Translations under genes and position numbers: made by a program
Shown: piece by piece, positions 1 through 8,388 of the stretch
How positions within the stretch are numbered: position 1 is the stretch's first letter
Layout of the letters: each line of letters opens with the position of its first letter
Source: Candidatus Binataceae bacterium
GTDB lineage: Bacteria > Desulfobacterota > Binatia > Binatales > Binataceae
DNA length: 64,000 nucleotides
Direction of reading: 5' to 3'
NCBI GenBank assembly: GCA_035650475.1
Contig: DASRHP010000014.1
Coordinates: forward strand, 35,044 to 99,043
Notes under the pieces: generated by a model
The model's input: only the letters and a program-made list of their open reading frames with translations
Databases searched by the model: none
What the model was told of the DNA's origin: nothing

Positions 1-562
1 AATTACGCACGTCGTCCGTGGAAATGTTGTCGAGTTGTTCCAGAACGCCATCGGGCGGATGCGCGTAGGGATGGCCTGGGCGATGCGCCAGGCTGGCGAT
101 TGCCGCGGGCACGCGCCCGTAGCGATCGCCGGCACGCTGGCGCAGCTCGTTGCGGACGACCTCGCGCTGGCGCGCGATCTTCTCATCGTCGAGCGCGGCG
201 GCCAGATGTCCCATCCGGTCGGCCTCCATCCGCAGCGCGAATTCCAAGGCCCATGCGGGCACGGTCGCAAAATACGCGCTGTAATCCTCCCTCACGTACG
301 CATTCATCCAAGTCGCGCCGATCCGCTCGAACGGCGCGAAGTACGAACCGGGAGCGGCGGACGTGCCCGTGAACATCAGGTGCTCGCACAGATGGGCGAG
401 GCCGGCACGGGATTCGGGTTCCTCGCGCGAACCCGCGCGGTAAGCAACATGGATGGCGACGAGCGGCGAGCGCGCATCGCGATGGGTGACGACGGCAAGG
501 CCGTTGGAAAGCCGCGCCGCGCGCGCGGGAACGCACGCGGCTTTCCAATCGATCGGTGCCAT
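1..562 (-). CDS. M16 family zinc metallopeptidase, N-terminal part (cut by window edge)
   Basis: Reading the minus strand from an ATG at 562 gives an open frame that runs off the left edge, 187 residues visible. Residues 57-61 are HLCEH, the inverted zinc motif HxxEH of M16 (insulinase/processing peptidase) enzymes, followed by LMFTGT as usual in the family; the N-terminal context LSNGLAVV is also typical of M16. It starts 12 bases after the pqqE stop, so it is probably the last gene of the pqq operon. In other bacteria an M16 peptidase (PqqF, or a PqqF/PqqG-type pair) takes part in processing the PqqA peptide, so a role in PQQ maturation is a reasonable inference. The second zinc-ligand Glu and the C-terminal half are outside or not identified, so PqqF cannot be told from a general M16 peptidase. 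Confidence 0.85.
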   Translation of the reverse strand, partial: MAPIDWKAACVPARAARLSNGLAVVTHRDARSPLVAIHVAYRAGSREEPESRAGLAHLCEHLMFTGTSAAPGSYFAPFERIGATWMNAYVREDYSAYFATVPAWALEFALRMEADRMGHLAAALDDEKIARQREVVRNELRQRAGDRYGRVPAAIASLAHRPGHPYAHPPDGVLEQLDNISTDDVRN

Positions 563-574
563 GCGAAACGTGGC

Positions 575-1723
575 TCAGCGCGAGCTCAACTCGCGCGAGT
601 TGCGGTCGTCGCGGAACGTCAGCGGCCTCTCCGCCGTCGCGCCGCCCGAGTGGCCCTGCGCGCGCTCCACCGCCTCAGCGACGCGGTAGTGCTCCGGCGA
701 GAGATCGCACACCGGATCGGTATCGGCCGGATCTCCCGTCAGCAGGAAAGCCTGGCAGCGGCAGCCGCCGAAGTCCTTGAAACGCTCGGCGCAGGTGCGG
801 CACGGTTCGCGCATCCAGTCGAAGCCGCGAAAGCGGTTGAAGGCGGGCGACTCGTACCAGATCCAGCGCATGTCATGTTCGGCCACGCGCGGAAACTCGA
901 AGCCGGGCAGCATGCGCGCCTGATGGCACGGCAGGGCGATACCGTCGGCCGTCACCACCATGAATACCGAGCCCCATCCGTTCATGCACGGCTTGGGTCG
1001 GCGCTCGAAGTAGTCGGGCACCACGAAATACACCTTGACCGACGAGCCCGCGCGCTCGCGGAAGCGGCGCGTCGCCTCCTCGGCACGCCGAAGCTGTTCG
1101 CGCGTCGGCAGCAGATGGTGCCGATTGAGAAACGCCCATCCGTAGTACTGGGTATTCGCAAGTTCGAGATACTCCACGCCCAGCCGTTCGGCCATGTCGA
1201 GAATCTGTTCAATGTGATCGAGGTTCTGGCGATGGAGTACGACGTTGAGCACCATCGGGTAGCCGTGCCGCTTGATGAGCCGCGCCAGGTTCAGCTTGAG
1301 GTCGAAAGTGCGCGTGTGGCTGAGGAAATCATTGAGCTCGCGGGTCGAGTCCTGGAAGCTGAGCTGGATATGGTCGAGGCCGGCCTCGCGCAGCCGCGCG
1401 ATCCGGCCTTCGTCGAGGCCCACGCCGGAAGTTATGAGGTTGGTGTAGTAGCCGAGCGTATGCGCCTGGCCAACCAGGGTTTCGAGATCCTCGCGCGTAA
1501 GCGGCTCGCCGCCTGAGAATCCCAACTGCACCGCGCCCAGTTCGCGCGCCTCGCGCAAGACCTTGAGCCACGCCGCGGTCGGCAGTTCGGCGCCGTGGCG
1601 GATGTAGTCGACCGGGTTGGAGCAGAATACGCAGTGCAGGGGACAGCGGTAGGTGAGCTCCGCGAGCAACCACAGCGGACTACCTGCCCGGGACTTCGAT
1701 CCATCCTCTTGCATAGGCGGCAT
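575..1723 (-). CDS. pqqE: PqqE, radical SAM PqqA peptide cyclase
   Basis: Forms the Glu-Tyr carbon-carbon crosslink in PqqA, the first committed step of PQQ synthesis. The radical SAM motif CxxxCxxC is at C27, C31 and C34 (CPLHCVFC), followed by the GGEP motif (FSGGEPLTRED). The C-terminal SPASM-type auxiliary cluster region contains CRTCAERFKDFGGCRCQAF, including the GCRCQAF stretch characteristic of PqqE. Length, 382 aa, is normal. The gene overlaps the end of pqqD by 44 bases if the first ATG (1723) is used; an ATG at 1714 is an alternative. PqqD is the peptide chaperone that presents PqqA to this enzyme, and the overlap fits coupled expression. Confidence 0.97.
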   Translation of the reverse strand: MPPMQEDGSKSRAGSPLWLLAELTYRCPLHCVFCSNPVDYIRHGAELPTAAWLKVLREARELGAVQLGFSGGEPLTREDLETLVGQAHTLGYYTNLITSGVGLDEGRIARLREAGLDHIQLSFQDSTRELNDFLSHTRTFDLKLNLARLIKRHGYPMVLNVVLHRQNLDHIEQILDMAERLGVEYLELANTQYYGWAFLNRHHLLPTREQLRRAEEATRRFRERAGSSVKVYFVVPDYFERRPKPCMNGWGSVFMVVTADGIALPCHQARMLPGFEFPRVAEHDMRWIWYESPAFNRFRGFDWMREPCRTCAERFKDFGGCRCQAFLLTGDPADTDPVCDLSPEHYRVAEAVERAQGHSGGATAERPLTFRDDRNSRELSSR

Positions 1724-1964
1724 TGAGAAATTCGATCACGTCGGCGCGCAAGTCGGCGCCGGGAAACGCCTGCTCGAGGCTCCGGATGACCTCGGCAATC
1801 GACGCGCGGCCGTCAATCCGTTTCATGATCTCGCCCGCGCTCGCCGACAGCTTCACCATCCCCTCGGGATACAATATCACATACGCCTGCTGCGCCGCCT
1901 CCCACTGGAGCCGGCAGCGCGCCGGAATCACCGGAACGTCCGCGGACACAAGTCTCACAGCCAT
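1680..1964 (-). CDS. pqqD: PqqD, PqqA-binding chaperone (RRE)
   Basis: A 94-aa protein of the PqqD family, the founding RiPP recognition element. It binds PqqA and delivers it to PqqE. Family features seen: VILYPEGMVKLSASAGEI near residues 28-46 and a C-terminal winged-helix-like segment with DVIEFLNAAYARGWIEV. It starts with ATG 18 bases after pqqC and overlaps pqqE. A second PqqD-like protein, the lasso B1 at 23149, occurs in the same window and serves a different peptide. Confidence 0.96.
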   Translation of the reverse strand: MAVRLVSADVPVIPARCRLQWEAAQQAYVILYPEGMVKLSASAGEIMKRIDGRASIAEVIRSLEQAFPGADLRADVIEFLNAAYARGWIEVPGR

Positions 1965-1982
1965 CGTCGAAGCCCGCCTTGC

Positions 1983-2681
1983 CTAATACGCCGCCTGGAC
2001 CGCGTCGAGCAGCGCCCACAGCACGTCGAGCTTGAACTGAAGGATCTCCAGCGCCCGCTCCTGCTGCGCGCGGGTTTTGAAATAGTCGAGCGTGACCGCG
2101 AGCCCGTGCTCGACGTCGCGCCGGGCCTGGGAAAGCCGCGAGCGGAAATACTCCAAGCCCTCGGGCTTGATCCACGGATAATGCCGGGGCCAGGTCGCCA
2201 GGCGATCGCGATGGGCCTGCGGAGCAAACATCTCGGTCAGCGACGAGCAGACCGCTTCCTGCCACGGGCGGGTGCGCGCGAAGTTGACGTAGGCGTCAAC
2301 CGCGAAGCGCACCGCGGGCAGCACCAGGCGCAGCGAAGTCAACTCAGTGCGCTCGATGCCGCACGCCTCGCCGAGCCGGATCCAGGCCTCGATACCGCCC
2401 TCCTCGTCGACCGTGCCGTCCTGGTCGAGGATGCGCTGGATCCACAGGCGGCGCACCTCGCGGTCGGGACAGTTGGAGAGGATCGCGCCGTCCTTCATCG
2501 GGATATTGAACTGGTAGTAGAAGCGATTGGCGACCCATCCGCGGATCTGCGCGGGCGTCAGTTGGCCCTCGTTCATCCTGATGTGGAACGGATGGTGGAT
2601 GTGGTAGCGCGACTCCTTTGCGCGCAGCTTGTGCTCGAATTCCTCCCGGCTCCACGGCCTGTCGTCCGCTTGCGCGCTCAC
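1983..2681 (-). CDS. pqqC: PqqC, pyrroloquinoline-quinone synthase
   Basis: Cofactor-free oxidase that catalyses the last step of PQQ synthesis, ring closure and eight-electron oxidation of AHQQ. The 232-aa protein matches the all-helical PqqC/TENA-like fold: [29 protein letters not shown] and the conserved [14 protein letters not shown] segment are seen. It starts with GTG overlapping the pqqB stop by four bases (GTGA), which indicates translational coupling. Confidence 0.97.
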   Translation of the reverse strand: MSAQADDRPWSREEFEHKLRAKESRYHIHHPFHIRMNEGQLTPAQIRGWVANRFYYQFNIPMKDGAILSNCPDREVRRLWIQRILDQDGTVDEEGGIEAWIRLGEACGIERTELTSLRLVLPAVRFAVDAYVNFARTRPWQEAVCSSLTEMFAPQAHRDRLATWPRHYPWIKPEGLEYFRSRLSQARRDVEHGLAVTLDYFKTRAQQERALEILQFKLDVLWALLDAVQAAY

Positions 2682-3592
2682 AGCGAGATCTCCATCCCAT
2701 CAAAGGCGACCTCGATACCGGCCCGTTCGAGTTCGCGCCGCTGCGCGGAATCCTCGTCGAGAATCGGGTTGGTGTTGTTGATATGGATCAGCACCTTGCG
2801 TGCGTGTGGCAGCTTCTTCAGCCATGAGAGCATTCCGTCCTCGCCCGACTGCGCCAGATGCCCCATCTCGAGCGCGCGTTTGCGTCCCGCGCCGAGCCGG
2901 ATCATCTCGTCATCGGTCCAGAAGGTCCCGTCAACCATTACGCAGTCGGCGCGGCTCATGCACCGCCATACCTCCGGCTCGATCTCCGCGAGTCCTGGCG
3001 CGTAAAAGACCGACCTGCCGCTTACCGCGTTGACCATCATCAGCGCGATATTGTCGCCCGGCTGCGGGGTCTCGCGATGGGGCGAATACGGCGGCGCCTT
3101 GCTCTTGACCGCGACGGCGGTGAACTCGACGCCCTCGACGCCCGGGACGCCAAAGGGCGCGCCGCCGACGGGGCGGATTTCGTGCCAGGTGACGCCGCAG
3201 TAGCTCTCGAGCATGCGCAAGAGCGGATTGCCGGTCGTCAGGTCTTCGCGCACGCTCGCCGTGCAATAGACCTCGAGCCGCGCGCCCTCGCGCAGCATTG
3301 CCAACCCCAGCGTGTGATCGATCTGGCTGTCGACCAGGATTACGGCGCGGATCCCGGTGTCGCGCATCGCGCGCGCCGGCTGGAGCTGCGGCAGAGACTT
3401 GAGCTGCGTCAGCAGGTCGGGCGAGGCATTGATTAACGCCCAATTGGCGGAATCGGAGCTGACGGCGATCGAGGACTGGGTGCGCGGCCTCGCGCGTACG
3501 GTTCCCGAGCGTACTCCGCGGCAATTGCGGCAGTTACAGTTCCATTGGGGAAACCCGCCGCCCGCGCCGGCGCCGAGAACCAGGATTGTCAT
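2678..3592 (-). CDS. pqqB: PqqB, PQQ biosynthesis metallo-hydrolase/hydroxylase
   Basis: Metallo-beta-lactamase-fold protein of PQQ biosynthesis, 304 aa. The N-terminus [19 protein letters not shown] is diagnostic of Pqq[16 protein letters not shown] carries the family metal-site region, and [11 protein letters not shown] and [14 protein letters not shown] follow near the C-terminus. Known PqqB is an iron-dependent hydroxylase acting on the crosslinked Glu-Tyr diamino acid. The pqqA-pqqB gap is 125 bases and contains a strong hairpin. Confidence 0.97.
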   Translation of the reverse strand: MTILVLGAGAGGGFPQWNCNCRNCRGVRSGTVRARPRTQSSIAVSSDSANWALINASPDLLTQLKSLPQLQPARAMRDTGIRAVILVDSQIDHTLGLAMLREGARLEVYCTASVREDLTTGNPLLRMLESYCGVTWHEIRPVGGAPFGVPGVEGVEFTAVAVKSKAPPYSPHRETPQPGDNIALMMVNAVSGRSVFYAPGLAEIEPEVWRCMSRADCVMVDGTFWTDDEMIRLGAGRKRALEMGHLAQSGEDGMLSWLKKLPHARKVLIHINNTNPILDEDSAQRRELERAGIEVAFDGMEISL

Positions 3593-3669
3593 TTAAAGCG
3601 CTCGCGCGCAGCGTATCCGCGCGGAGCTCGCGCCCCCGCCGCGCAACAACTCGGGAGGGGCTGCGAGTA

Positions 3670-3712
3670 GGTGAGAAAGCGCCGAGACGCTGTCGCGCTT
3701 CGGCGCTTCACC
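3670..3712 (-). promoter_or_regulatory. Hairpin between pqqA and pqqB (partial terminator candidate)
   Basis: Just downstream of the pqqA stop the arms 3677-3685 (AAGCGCCGA on the plus strand) and 3700-3708 pair perfectly over 9 bp, and GGTG at 3670-3673 pairs with CACC at 3709-3712 across a 3-nt bulge. There is no U run after it on the minus strand, so it is more likely an mRNA-stabilising or attenuating structure than a full terminator. Making pqqA transcript in excess of pqqB-E would suit PqqA's role as a consumed substrate. Confidence 0.6.
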
Positions 3713-3717
3713 ACAGC

Positions 3718-3792
3718 CTAACGGTTCCAGATGTACATCGTGACTTCGAAACCGAACCGCAGCTCTGTAAATTCGGGTTTGCTCCAGACCAT
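3718..3792 (-). CDS. pqqA: PqqA, precursor peptide of PQQ
   Basis: A 24-aa ORF on the minus strand, ATG at 3792, stop at 3718-3720, too short for most gene callers. The peptide begins MVWSKPEFTELRFGFEVT and ends MYIWNR. Glu16 and Tyr20 are spaced ExxxY (EVTMY), the pair joined by PqqE to make the PQQ skeleton, and WSKPEFTELRFGFEVTMY matches the classic PqqA consensus. A GGAGG ribosome site lies 7 bases upstream. It is the first gene of the pqqA-B-C-D-E-M16 operon. Confidence 0.97.
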   Translation of the reverse strand: MVWSKPEFTELRFGFEVTMYIWNR

Positions 3793-3848
3793 CGCAATCC
3801 CTCCTGACGCTAATAACGACGGCGGCAGGCTCGCCGCCTCACGACCCC

Positions 3849-3878
3849 AAATTGATCACAATTTGTCCAAAACGTCAA
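3849..3878 (-). promoter_or_regulatory. Palindrome and possible promoter upstream of pqqA
   Basis: At 3849-3864 there is a perfect 6-bp inverted repeat, AAATTG-ATCA-CAATTT, in an AT-rich patch unlike the GC-rich surroundings. On the minus strand a -35-like TTGACG (3878-3873) sits just upstream of it, with only a weak -10 (TCAATT) at 17-bp spacing, about 60 bases before pqqA. A dimeric regulator could bind the palindrome and cover the -10 region. This is a pattern reading only. Confidence 0.3.
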
Positions 3879-3921
3879 ATCAGCCTCCGGCAAAGCCCAG
3901 AGCGATTCACCCTGCGAGCGC

Positions 3922-5256
3922 TCATCGCCCCGCCTCGCCGCGGCCCGGCGTGCGCGCTTCGGCCGGCGCTTGTCGCTCCTCGGGAGCCGGAATCGCGCGG
4001 AAAAAGCCCCAGTACATTGCGGCGGTCGAGCCTTGGAGGATCGCCGCCAGCGCGATCGGACTTGCCAGCCATAGCGTGGCCATCATCAGCCCGGCGAAGT
4101 ACGGGCTCACCAGCGAGGTAATCTGCAACGGAACGTTGGTCAGGCCGGCCGCGGTCGCCCGCTCACGCGGCTCAATCAGGCCCATCAGATATGACTGGCG
4201 CACCGGAATCCACAGCGCGCCGCTGACCGCGCGCAGCGTGTACATGCACGCGGCACCGAGGAAGCTCGGCATCAGGACGGTGGCAAGCAAAAAGGCCGCC
4301 GAAATTGCGCGCGCCCATACCACGGTGCTGACCGCGCCAAGCAGACGGCTGATACGCCCGACGAGCAGGTTGGGCACGCCCGCCGCCAGATTGATCACGA
4401 AAAAGAGCTGTCCGAGCTGCGCCGCGTTCACCGCGAAGCGCCGATAGAACCAGTACACCACGAACGGCCCGAGCATCCCGACCGCGAGCCCGTTGACTCC
4501 GTTGATCGCCGCAAAGCGCAGGACCAACCACCACGACTCGCGCGACAGTCCCAGCCTGCGTCCGCTCCCTGGGGCGTCGGACGTCGCAGCCGACAGGTTG
4601 CGGGTATTCGCGGGCGGCACGGCGAGCGTCTGTGTGCGCGCGGCTTCGTGGACCGGCATCGTTACCGCCGCCATCACGACGCCCAGCACGGCAACGATCC
4701 AGAAAACGGCTCTGAACCCGCCCAATACCGACGCTCCGAAGTGGACGCGCGCCAGCATCGGCAACGCCGCCATCAGGCTGCCGAAGGCTCCCGCGACAAC
4801 TCCGACGAAAGCCAGCGCGCCGAAGGCCGTGGTCCGCGCCCGGTCGCTGCTATGCTCGGCGACCAGCGCCTGCTCGGCCGGATAGTACGGTCCAACCGAC
4901 GCGCCGGCCCCGGCCGGTCCCGTGCGACCGACCGTGCCCATCGCTGCCGCCAGCATCAACAGCGCGAAGCTGTGCGCGAGCGCGAACGCGACTCCAGCGG
5001 CGGTCGTGAGAAGCGACATCGCGATCAGCAGATTGCGCCGGCCGAAGCGGTCGGAGAGAAAGCCGACGGCCGCCGCCAGCGCAGCGCTCGCCAGCGCCGC
5101 CGCGGTGAACAAGTAGCCCAGGTCGAGCGCGCCGAAGCCGAGAAAGGCGACGTAGATCGGCACCACGATCGTCAGGCAGCTCTGGGTCAGGCTGCGCAGC
5201 GCGCGGCCTACGAAGAGCAGCGCCAGGTCGCGATTGAGCCATGCAGGCAACGACAT
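3922..5256 (-). CDS. MFS transporter
   Basis: A 444-aa inner-membrane protein with about twelve hydrophobic segments. The loop between helices 2 and 3 has the MFS signature form GFLSDRFGRRNLL (residues about 65-77). A second half begins around residue 240 after a hydrophilic central loop, and PVRQSYLMGLIEPRERATA resembles the matching loop in the C-terminal half. Substrate is unknown. The short C-terminal tail is charged and Pro/Ala-rich. It lies 63 bases after the epimerase gene on the same strand, so cotranscription is possible. Confidence 0.88.
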   Translation of the reverse strand: MSLPAWLNRDLALLFVGRALRSLTQSCLTIVVPIYVAFLGFGALDLGYLFTAAALASAALAAAVGFLSDRFGRRNLLIAMSLLTTAAGVAFALAHSFALLMLAAAMGTVGRTGPAGAGASVGPYYPAEQALVAEHSSDRARTTAFGALAFVGVVAGAFGSLMAALPMLARVHFGASVLGGFRAVFWIVAVLGVVMAAVTMPVHEAARTQTLAVPPANTRNLSAATSDAPGSGRRLGLSRESWWLVLRFAAINGVNGLAVGMLGPFVVYWFYRRFAVNAAQLGQLFFVINLAAGVPNLLVGRISRLLGAVSTVVWARAISAAFLLATVLMPSFLGAACMYTLRAVSGALWIPVRQSYLMGLIEPRERATAAGLTNVPLQITSLVSPYFAGLMMATLWLASPIALAAILQGSTAAMYWGFFRAIPAPEERQAPAEARTPGRGEAGR

Positions 5257-5319
5257 CGCTCGCCCCCGCGCAGCGCAGTATCACACAGGGCGGCGCATCG
5301 CGGCTATCTGCGCGCGCTC

Positions 5320-6420
5320 TCAGCGCTCGCGATGGTCGCGCGGCTGGTCGGGCGTCTTCGGATGCGCGTAGGGATGGTGGCGCTCGGGCGGTGGGACCGC
5401 CAGCTCCGCCATCCGGCGCAGGCTGTCGCGACAGATCGCGGCGAGCTTGTCCTCGGTCACATAATCGAACGGATCGTGCAGGCGACGCTCGATGTCGCCG
5501 CCGCGTTCGGGCTGATGTTCGACGTACCAGCGCACGGTGCGCGCGAGCGCCTCGGTAACCGACACGGGATCGCGATAGCCCAGTTCGCTCCTGATCTTGT
5601 GGAGGTCCATCAGTTGATGATGCGAGGTATGCTGCAGCGTGAGAGCGCGCGCGGCCGAACCCGCCGCGTCGGGCACTGCGATTATCTCCAGCTCGCGGCC
5701 CATCGCGCGCGCTATCACCTCGACGATCTGCGCGAGCGTGAGCTGCTGTTCGTCGCCGCAGTTGTAGATCTGCCCTGCGGACGCTTGCGGCCGCTCCACC
5801 GCCAGCATCACCGCGTGCGCGAGGTTCTCGGCGTAGCCATGCGTCATCAGGGTCAATCCACCGTCGGGTAGGAGGATGAAGCGGCGGCCGTCGAGGATGC
5901 GCCGGATGACACACCATTCGCGCGGCACGAGTTGGTAGGGGCCGTACACGTAGGGGTAGCGTAGGAGCGCGGCGTTGGGATGCGCGCGCAGCACCGCCCG
6001 CTCGGTTTCGGCGATGAGCCACGAGAAGCGCTGTTCCTGCTCGCTTTCAACCAGCGGACCGCTCTCGGCAGTTGGAACTTTCATCCCGACCGGGAACAGC
6101 GCCTCCGGATGGAAGTGGCCGCGATAGCAGGCGACGCCGCCGACCCCGATGAAGCGCCCCGTCTTGCCTTTCAAAGCCTCGGCGACGAAGCGCAGGCGCC
6201 CGTACGTAGCAACGACGAGGTCAAAAATCCGTCCCTTGAGTGCTGTGTCGAGCGTATCGCGAAAGTGAGGGTCGGCGTGGATGTGTTCGACCTGGGACGG
6301 AATCTCGGGCACCTCGTGGGTGCCGCGATGCAGGATCGTTACCGCGTACTTGCGCGCGAGCAGGGCCTTGACCAGAAATGGCCCCGTAGGGCCGGTGCCG
6401 CCGACTACCAGTGCTTTCAT
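5320..6420 (-). CDS. NAD-dependent epimerase/dehydratase (extended SDR)
   Basis: The N-terminus MKALVVGGTGPTGPFLVKAL contains the GGTGPTG Rossmann motif of extended short-chain dehydrogenases. LLRYPYVYGPYQLVPREW and AGQIYNCGDEQQLTLAQIV match the NAD-dependent epimerase family. ATG at 6420 is chosen because the Rossmann strand begins directly after it; a TTG 24 bases upstream adds only a basic stretch. Product is 366 aa. The canonical YxxxK is not obvious, so substrate and even reaction are unknown; a nucleotide-sugar or lactone-type substrate is possible. Confidence 0.82.
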   Translation of the reverse strand: MKALVVGGTGPTGPFLVKALLARKYAVTILHRGTHEVPEIPSQVEHIHADPHFRDTLDTALKGRIFDLVVATYGRLRFVAEALKGKTGRFIGVGGVACYRGHFHPEALFPVGMKVPTAESGPLVESEQEQRFSWLIAETERAVLRAHPNAALLRYPYVYGPYQLVPREWCVIRRILDGRRFILLPDGGLTLMTHGYAENLAHAVMLAVERPQASAGQIYNCGDEQQLTLAQIVEVIARAMGRELEIIAVPDAAGSAARALTLQHTSHHQLMDLHKIRSELGYRDPVSVTEALARTVRWYVEHQPERGGDIERRLHDPFDYVTEDKLAAICRDSLRRMAELAVPPPERHHPYAHPKTPDQPRDHRER

Positions 6421-6489
6421 CTCGTTCCGTGCGCGCCGTGCCAATATGAATGTCGGCGTGTACCAGACGGCGTGCCGCGGCGCAAACGA

Positions 6490-7218
6490 TCAGGCGAGCG
6501 AGCTCCGCAGCCGCTGTTCGTAAAAACGTGCGAGTCCTTCGAGCATCGCCGCCGCGTCGCCCGCGAATGATGGGCCATGCATGATCGCGAGCGTGCGCGG
6601 CCTAAGCCGCGCCAGCCGGCGCACGGTCGGCGCCGTGTTCGGCGTGAGGCTGGTAAACGGAAGCACCTTTTCCAGCTCCAGTGCGGGGCCCAGAACGTCG
6701 CCCTCGGTAAGCGCAGCACCTTCGCCGGCCTGGGTGAACAGGTCGGAGCAAAACAGGGTGCCGGTGGTCTCCTCGAAGAGCAGGCCCGCGTCCCAGCAAT
6801 GCGGGAGATGCGGGGTGTCGAGGCGGCGCACCTTCTTCCCGCCCAAATCGAGCACCTCGCCGTCGCGAAGCTCGCGCGGCGGGCGGAGCGCGATGTCGTT
6901 GAGCCAGATGTTGCAGCCGACGCGGCCGTGAGCGGCGGTCGCATTCGACGCGGCGGCGAGCCACTCATTCATCGCGCCGCACTCGTCGGATTCGACGTGG
7001 CTGAAGGTGACCCAGCGCAGGCGCGATAGGTCGATGACGCGCGAGACCGCCGCCGAGACCAGGGGGAACATCCTGCGCGGGCCGCAATGGAAAAGCAGCG
7101 GCTCATCGGCGTCAACCAGAAACTGGTTGAAGGTCAAGCCGGCGGGCCCGGCGACGCCCGGGACAAAGGTCGAGAGCCGGTAGATTTTGTCCGCAATCTG
7201 ATCGACCTTGGTTTCCAT
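6490..7218 (-). CDS. Metallo-beta-lactamase fold protein, flavodiiron (ODP) type
   Basis: A 242-aa protein starting METKVDQIADKIYRLSTF. TFSHVESDECGAMNEWL resembles the HxExDH metal motif of the flavodiiron/oxygen-sensing diiron family, with the second His replaced by Glu. DTPHLPHCWDAGLLFEE and IMHGPSF provide later candidate ligands. The flavodoxin domain of full flavodiiron proteins is absent, as in ODP-type oxygen sensors. An upstream in-frame start at 7377 would add 53 residues of no recognisable character, so ATG 7218 is preferred. Function could be O2 or NO chemistry or sensing. Confidence 0.8.
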   Translation of the reverse strand: METKVDQIADKIYRLSTFVPGVAGPAGLTFNQFLVDADEPLLFHCGPRRMFPLVSAAVSRVIDLSRLRWVTFSHVESDECGAMNEWLAAASNATAAHGRVGCNIWLNDIALRPPRELRDGEVLDLGGKKVRRLDTPHLPHCWDAGLLFEETTGTLFCSDLFTQAGEGAALTEGDVLGPALELEKVLPFTSLTPNTAPTVRRLARLRPRTLAIMHGPSFAGDAAAMLEGLARFYEQRLRSSLA

Positions 7219-7411
7219 GACTGACCACCTCGCTCGGCAGTTTGGCGTGCTCCACTCGCCCAGAATGCCCTCGCTCGACGCAATCTTCCAACCACACCGA
7301 TCGCCTGCAGGCAAATAGCGCTGGCCCGAACGGAGGAACAGCGGATGACAAAGTCGCAGCTCGTCGCCCCGATCCACCGCCCGCCGCTTGCGTGAATTGC
7401 CGCGCGCGCCT

Positions 7412-8299
7412 TCAGCCGTGCAGCATCACCAGGCCGTCGCGGATTGCGCGCCCGCCCTGCGCGGACAGCGCCTCAAAGAACACTGCTTCGCCGCCGTCCT
7501 GCCGTTCGCGCGCGAGTAGCCGCAGCGTTACCTGCGACGGCATGAAAACCATCGCGCCGAAGCGCCCGTACACCCGCGTCACCCGCTCCGGGTCGCCCTG
7601 CGCCTCGCTATCGACGATCCGCGAAACGCACATTGCAAGTGTCGCGACGCCCATCAGGATCGGCGCCGATAATCCCGAGCGCCGCGCTTCCGTGGTGTCG
7701 GTATGGAAATTGATCGAATGGCCGGGGCGTGCGCAGGCGGTGTAAACGATCGCGGCGGTAGCGGCGATTGGAATCGCCATCTCGGCCCGCGGCGCGCCCG
7801 GCCGCGTAGCCGGGGCGGGCACGCGGGGGATTTCGCCGACTGATCTGTCCGGCCCCATCATCTGGACTCCCCTGAAAATCCGCCCCCAATGAATCGTCGC
7901 GACCGCCGCGCCGTTGGTCTCCGCGATGTCGTAGCGGGTGACCACGTAGGTGCCCGGCCTGCGGCGCTCCATCGCGGCGAGCGTCGTGCTCACGACCAGC
8001 TTCGCGGGCGGCCGGATTGACCGGTAAAAGACCATGTCCTGGGTGGCATGCACGCGCCGAATCGATTCCTCCTCGGTCAGCCCGGCTTCGAAGAACACCC
8101 GATCCATCGGCGTCATCGCGCGCAGCGCCAGGCCCACCGGGAACACCGGGTGTGCGACAAGCGGGCCGCAGTTGAGCGAATCGAGATAGCGCGGGTTGGC
8201 ATCGCCCAGCCCCGCCGCATACGCCATCGTCCAGAACCGGTCCACCTCGTATTCGAACGGTCCGAGCGTGGTTCCTACCAAGCGAGAATCACACGGCAT
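7412..8299 (-). CDS. MaoC-like acyl dehydratase (double hot-dog)
   Basis: A 295-aa protein with two hot-dog halves. The N-terminal half contains YAAGLGDANPRYLD, as in MaoC_dehydrat_N domains. The C-terminal half has FHTDTTEARRSGLSAPILMG, which corresponds to the MaoC hydratase motif where Asp/His act on enoyl-CoA. It probably hydrates an enoyl-thioester in beta-oxidation or a degradation pathway. Nearby acyl-CoA dehydrogenase and SDR genes (10.7-12.8 kb) would supply partners. ATG at 8299; divergent from the S-adenosylmethionine synthetase gene with an 89-bp gap. Confidence 0.85.
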   Translation of the reverse strand: MPCDSRLVGTTLGPFEYEVDRFWTMAYAAGLGDANPRYLDSLNCGPLVAHPVFPVGLALRAMTPMDRVFFEAGLTEEESIRRVHATQDMVFYRSIRPPAKLVVSTTLAAMERRRPGTYVVTRYDIAETNGAAVATIHWGRIFRGVQMMGPDRSVGEIPRVPAPATRPGAPRAEMAIPIAATAAIVYTACARPGHSINFHTDTTEARRSGLSAPILMGVATLAMCVSRIVDSEAQGDPERVTRVYGRFGAMVFMPSQVTLRLLARERQDGGEAVFFEALSAQGGRAIRDGLVMLHG

Positions 8300-8341
8300 C
8301 GCACTGCTCCTCGACGGCGGAATAATGGCATATTTGGCACT

Positions 8342-8375
8342 CCCGCGGGTCTGCTCGGAAATCTCGGCCCGCGGG
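8342..8375 (+). promoter_or_regulatory. Hairpin in the leader of the AdoMet synthetase gene
   Basis: Two copies of the self-complementary octamer CCCGCGGG at 8342-8349 and 8368-8375 can pair across an 18-nt loop and end 13 bases before the start codon, close to the ribosome site. It could affect translation initiation. It does not match a SAM riboswitch that I recognise. Confidence 0.3.
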
Positions 8376-8388
8376 TGCGAGCCATCGC

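Noticed and set aside
35..1516. 493-aa plus-strand open frame
   Set aside because: Antisense to pqqE and the M16 gene, no family blocks, composition of a GC-rich shadow.
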